A DNA stretch of 8,433 nucleotides, taken from the NCBI GenBank assembly GCA_007121565.1, contig SKKI01000074.1, positions 1 to 8,433 of the forward strand. The letters run 5' to 3'. The notes under the pieces were generated by a model that made no database searches, was not told where the DNA came from, and was given only the letters and a program-made list of their open reading frames with translations. A program made the position numbers and the translations under genes. Source of the DNA: Phycisphaerae bacterium. Lineage in GTDB: Bacteria; Planctomycetota; Phycisphaerae; Sedimentisphaerales; Anaerohalosphaeraceae. This document shows positions 5,875 to 8,433 of this stretch, piece by piece. How positions within the stretch are numbered: the stretch's first letter is position 1; each line of letters starts with the position of its first letter.

Positions 5875-7659
5875 TTATCCCACCATCAGCGGCTCGGACG
5901 GATAATCATACCGGGCCGGCTTAAACGTAAACATCAGCGACGCCAGCAGGGTCAGCGGCCCGAGCCGACCGGTGAGCATCGCCGCAATGATAAGCCACTT
6001 GCCCGGCGTTGTCAAAGTCGGCGTTACACCGGTCGAAAGCCCCACCGTCCCCATCGCCGAGGTCGCCTCAAAGGCCAGATCCAGCAGCGCCCAGTCGCTG
6101 TGGCGTTCGGTTATACACAGCCCCAGCGTCGTGGCCAGCAAAATTGTCATAAACAACCCCACCACCGCAATCGCCCGGCCAACCACCACCAGCCGCACCG
6201 AGCGGCGAAAGACCTCGACCTCGCGCCGCCGCCGCAGGGTCGAATAGACCGCCATCACAATCAGCACAAACGTCACGGTCTTGATGCCCCCGGCCGGCGA
6301 TCCCGGCGAGCCGCCGATAAACATCATCACCATCAATATCAGCTTGCCGGCGTCCGAAAAGTGCTCAATCGCCGCGGTATTGAACCCGGCCGTGCGGGCC
6401 GTGATCGCCTGAAACAGGGCAGTCAGAAACCGCCCGTCCGCCTCAGGTCCGGGTGCGTAATGCTCAAACAACATCAGCAACCCCGTCCCGGCAATAATCA
6501 GCGCCGCACTGGCTGTCAGCACGATCTTGCTTTGAAGCTGGAGCCGTGTAGGCTTGGGTTCGCTGAAAACCTCGGCAGGATAACTGTGCCGTCGGATGAC
6601 CCGCCAAAATCGCATCCAGGACAGGGAGCAAATGTTATACAGCACCCCAAAGCCCAGCCCGCCGATAATGATCAGCGGCGAAAAGACCAGATAAACGCCC
6701 CAATGCCCGTGAAAATCCATCAGGCTGCGTTCATTGAGACTAAAGCCGGCGTTACAAAAAGCGCTGACAGCGTGGAAGATGCTGTAAAACCACTGCTCGG
6801 GCCTCGAGGCCACCGTGCCGGGCACACTGGCCCACATCGGATACATCAGCACCGCACCGACCGCTTCGATCAGCAGCGTCCCGCCGAAGATAAACGCGAT
6901 CATCGTGCCGATGCGGCTGAGCGTCTGGGCGCTTAGCAAATCCTGCATCGCCACCGACTCCTTGACATTCAGCGACTGGCCCAGCACCAGCGCCACCACC
7001 CCGCCGAAGATGACAATCCCCAGCCCGCCCAACTGGATCAGCGTCAAAATAACCACATGCCCCATCCGCGAAAAATCAGTCCCCGTCTGACGCACGATCA
7101 GCCCGGTCACGCATGTGGCGCTGGTGGCGGTAAAGACCGCGTCGGTCACGCTCAGCGGCGCATCGCGGTCCGCCTGGGCGCGCGGCAGCAGCAGCAGTCC
7201 CGACCCGGCCATAATCAGAACCAGGAAAATGCCGATCAGCGTCCGCGTCGGATTCAGCCCCGAGGCCGCCAGCGTGACCATACTCAAACAGACCTTGCTG
7301 ATAATCTGCAGCACCAGGTACGCACTGACGGCAACCAAAATCGCCTCGCCCCGATGCGCCAGGGCAAACCACCGCCCCGCGCCGACTGCCACGATCAGCA
7401 GTATCACCAGCAGTGGCGCCTCAAACCAGTTGCTCCGGAGAAACTGCCGCTTATCGACGACGTTATAAAAACGCACCGCCTTTTCGGCCAAAAACACAAA
7501 CAGCAGCCCCGCCTGAACGGCGTGCAGCAGCGTCTCGGAAAGCACCGGCCGATCAAACCCGTAGAGCATCACAAACGTCGAGGCCGACGCCAGCACCGCC
7601 GCGATCGTCACAGCGATAACCGCATACTCCAACGTCGAATTGTTATACTGAAGCTTCAT
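5875..7659 (-). CDS. trkH: TrkH/KtrB family potassium transporter pore subunit with N-terminal extension
   Basis: A 594-residue inner-membrane cation channel subunit for potassium uptake. Four pore-loop repeats are present with their selectivity glycines: TSATCVTG (179-186), VSAFCNAG (298-305), ITARTAGFN (419-427) and TSAMGTVG (533-540). GGSPGSPAGGIK (449-460) marks the gating region of the third repeat, and Arg565 in TGRLGP is the conserved Arg of the fourth. KtrB and TrkH are usually about 445-485 residues. The excess is an N-terminal part (about 1-140) with roughly four hydrophobic segments (11-32, 45-62, 81-93, 105-130), joined by a basic stretch. This extension is seen in some bacterial homologues, but its role is unknown to me. 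ATG 7659 is the only credible start; the ribosome site is weak. trkA follows on the same strand. Confidence 0.95.
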   Translation of the reverse strand: MKLQYNNSTLEYAVIAVTIAAVLASASTFVMLYGFDRPVLSETLLHAVQAGLLFVFLAEKAVRFYNVVDKRQFLRSNWFEAPLLVILLIVAVGAGRWFALAHRGEAILVAVSAYLVLQIISKVCLSMVTLAASGLNPTRTLIGIFLVLIMAGSGLLLLPRAQADRDAPLSVTDAVFTATSATCVTGLIVRQTGTDFSRMGHVVILTLIQLGGLGIVIFGGVVALVLGQSLNVKESVAMQDLLSAQTLSRIGTMIAFIFGGTLLIEAVGAVLMYPMWASVPGTVASRPEQWFYSIFHAVSAFCNAGFSLNERSLMDFHGHWGVYLVFSPLIIIGGLGFGVLYNICSLSWMRFWRVIRRHSYPAEVFSEPKPTRLQLQSKIVLTASAALIIAGTGLLMLFEHYAPGPEADGRFLTALFQAITARTAGFNTAAIEHFSDAGKLILMVMMFIGGSPGSPAGGIKTVTFVLIVMAVYSTLRRRREVEVFRRSVRLVVVGRAIAVVGLFMTILLATTLGLCITERHSDWALLDLAFEATSAMGTVGLSTGVTPTLTTPGKWLIIAAMLTGRLGPLTLLASLMFTFKPARYDYPSEPLMVG

Positions 7660-7730
7660 AATGGAATGGCTATCTTTTACCCGCTTACCTGCCCGAATTC
7701 CAGCCCAATTTTTCCACGTGCCAAAGACAC

Positions 7731-7757
7731 TCCCGGCAACATTAAAGATTGCCGGGA
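7731..7757. other. Hairpin upstream of trkH
   Basis: TCCCGGCAA (7731-7739) and TTGCCGGGA (7749-7757) form a perfect 9-bp stem with a 9-nt loop, about 72 bp before the trkH start codon. Neither strand has a T-run after it, so it is not a standard terminator. It could be an operator or a leader structure of the trkH mRNA. Confidence 0.55.
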
Positions 7758-7787
7758 TCGTGTTGCGATTCGGTTCGTTTTGGGTGC

Positions 7788-7807
7788 TGTGGATAACCTG
7801 TGAATAA
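7788..7807 (-). promoter_or_regulatory. Tandem pair of DnaA boxes
   Basis: On the minus strand TTATTCACA (7807-7799) and TTATCCACA (7796-7788) both match the TTATNCACA DnaA-box consensus exactly. They have the same orientation, with a 2-bp gap and 11 bp start to start, about one helical turn. Weaker copies with two mismatches, TGTGAAAAT (8038-8046) and TGTGAATTG (8046-8054), lie in the same orientation at the other end of the gene-free region. Confidence 0.55.
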
Positions 7808-7941
7808 ATCGTGAGTCTGGAAATGTTTCCCTGTCAGCAACCCAAAAATCAGGCAGATCAATACAGACCAAAATGCAAATATCGGCTTCGAAGCCAAATG
7901 ACACTCACGCCGGTCTACTACAAACCCTTTTTTTAAATAGA

Positions 7942-7958
7942 CTTAAGATAATCTTAAG
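7942..7958. promoter_or_regulatory. Perfect 17-bp palindrome, candidate operator
   Basis: CTTAAGAT and ATCTTAAG are exact reverse complements around a single central A (7950). It follows a T-run and an AT-rich stretch (7928-7940). Length and symmetry suit a dimeric regulator. No nearby regulator gene is visible to pair with it. Confidence 0.4.
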
Positions 7959-7979
7959 GGAGCAGCCAGTGATGCTGTC

Positions 7980-8035
7980 ACACGAACAAAGATATCTCAG
8001 GACTATCCAGGCCTGATAGGTCCTGTTAGTCGTGT
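7980..8035. other. Two-tier stem-loop near the end of thiE
   Basis: The inner stem AGGACTATC (7999-8007) pairs with GATAGGTCCT (8015-8024), with one bulged G and a 7-nt loop. The outer helix ACACGA (7980-7985) pairs with TCGTGT (8030-8035), separated from the inner stem by an internal loop. It lies 41 nt past the thiE stop codon on the minus strand. On the plus strand the outer stem is followed by TTT, so it is slightly terminator-like in that direction only, where no upstream gene is known. Confidence 0.4.
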
Positions 8036-8076
8036 TTTGTGAAAATGTGAATTGCCGGTTGATAACCCCTGAATTC

Positions 8077-8433
8077 CTACCGCCTGGCTATAATATTCTT
8101 GATCGCTCGACAGGCGTTTTCCGGCTCGTTCAGTACGGCCGCTGAGACCGCCGCCGCCGTGATGCCCGTTTGGAGCACCTCCGGCAGGTTGTCCGGCCCG
8201 ATGCCCCCGATGGCCACCGGTAAAATGCCCGTGCCGGCCAGTGCCTCGACCGCCCGGCGGATGTAGTCCAGGCCCGCCGGTTTGAGCGTCGGCTTGGTCG
8301 CACTGGCAAAGGCCGGCCCCACGCCGACATAATCAAACCCGGCCGCAATGGCCGCGTGCAATTCATCCATCGCATGCGTACTGCCGCCGATAAGCATCGG
8401 CTTTTTCAGCAAGCTCCGCGCAGCGGCCGGCGA
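8077..8433 (-). CDS. thiE: Thiamine-phosphate synthase (5' partial, C-terminal half)
   Basis: ThiE joins the thiazole phosphate and HMP-pyrophosphate to make thiamine phosphate in the cytosol. The frame is open to the window edge, so the N-terminal half and the true start lie to the right; the in-frame TTG at 8412 is internal. The visible 118 residues are the second half of the TIM barrel: MLIGGSTH (family IGxSTH), then DYVGVGPAFASATK, the pyrophosphate-binding GxGPxFxTxTK segment with Ser in place of the first Thr, then ILPVAIGGI, the phosphate-binding strand-turn, and the final helix ending IIARR. The stop is TAG 8077-8079. Whether it is fused to another domain at its N-terminus cannot be seen, nor can any TPP riboswitch, which would lie outside the window. 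Confidence 0.92.
   Translation of the reverse strand, partial: SPAAARSLLKKPMLIGGSTHAMDELHAAIAAGFDYVGVGPAFASATKPTLKPAGLDYIRRAVEALAGTGILPVAIGGIGPDNLPEVLQTGITAAAVSAAVLNEPENACRAIKNIIARR

Larger units (their letters stand above)
7660..8076. other. 417-bp gene-free region rich in dyads, with a DnaA-box doublet
   Basis: No convincing gene lies between trkH and thiE. A 75-codon minus-strand frame (7677-7904) has no ribosome site and low-quality content. The region holds a 9-bp stem hairpin (7731-7757), two perfect DnaA boxes (7788-7807), a 12-bp palindrome GGCTTCGAAGCC (7884-7895), an AT-rich tract (7928-7958) containing a perfect 17-bp palindrome, and a two-tier hairpin (7980-8035). No clear sigma-70 promoter for trkH was found. 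It may be a complex regulatory region or a replication-related site. Confidence 0.6.

Noticed and set aside
7700..7735. Sigma-54 promoter for trkH (TTGGCACG on the minus strand)
   Set aside because: The -24-like TGGCACG is present, but no GC-containing -12 element lies at the required spacing (10 nt between GG and GC).
6100..7803. Long plus-strand frames (6100-6936 and 7057-7803)
   Set aside because: Both are antisense to trkH and rich in H, Q, R and P. trkH has all four pore motifs, so these are shadows.
7677..7904. 75-codon minus-strand frame upstream of trkH
   Set aside because: GTG start without a ribosome site, no recognisable domain, and it runs through the DnaA-box doublet and the hairpin at 7731-7757.
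7969..7983. CRP-like site TGTGA-N5-TCAC
   Set aside because: The spacer is 5, not 6, the right arm is incomplete, and no CRP-type regulator is in view.

Overview
The window carries eight protein genes on GC-rich DNA. Two partial genes run off the edges: a radical-SAM haem-pathway gene at the left and thiamine-phosphate synthase at the right. The mixture fits a free-living, Gram-negative-type bacterium. There is a lipobox lipoprotein with a glycine zipper, a Ktr/Trk potassium system, diaminopimelate synthesis by DapB, and an alternative (siroheme-derived) haem or haem d1 enzyme. A dispersed palindrome of the 'GTAGCACGGGC...GCCCGTG / CACGGCC...GGCCGTGCTAC' type sits between two genes. I associate such elements with planctomycetes, so an anaerobic planctomycete (Phycisphaerae/Sedimentisphaerales-like) is my best guess. 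This is inference; no marker gene in the window proves it.

Layout. 1-732 (+): C-terminal two thirds of an AhbC/NirJ-type radical SAM/SPASM enzyme. 843-1283 (-): small split-barrel flavin-binding (PPOX-class) protein, convergent with it. 1304-1349: hairpin terminator for the next gene. 1364-1774 (-): glycine-zipper lipoprotein. 1775-1925: AT-rich divergent promoter region with a good sigma-70 promoter for dapB (1926-2723, +). 2823-3674 (-): Cof-type HAD hydrolase, convergent with dapB. 3710-3758: double-hairpin REP-like element. 3813-4967 (-): AAA/DUF4143 ATPase, a probable mobile accessory gene bounded by a short inverted 10-mer. 5080-5760 and 5875-7659 (-): trkA and trkH, transcribed trkH to trkA, with one copy of a related 38-bp repeat just after each stop codon. 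7660-8076: a gene-free 417-bp region. 8077-8433 (-): 3' part of thiE.

How the genes work together. TrkH (ion pore) and TrkA (nucleotide-binding RCK gate) form one potassium uptake system. The other genes look like independent housekeeping or accessory units and do not form a shared pathway.

No clearly new multi-gene system is visible. The most unusual stretch is the gene-free region 7660-8076. It holds two perfect DnaA boxes 11 bp apart (start to start), an AT-rich tract and four separate dyads, including a perfect 17-bp palindrome. It could be a replication or DnaA-controlled region, or a dense regulatory region for trkH. Only experiments or genome-scale computation can separate these.
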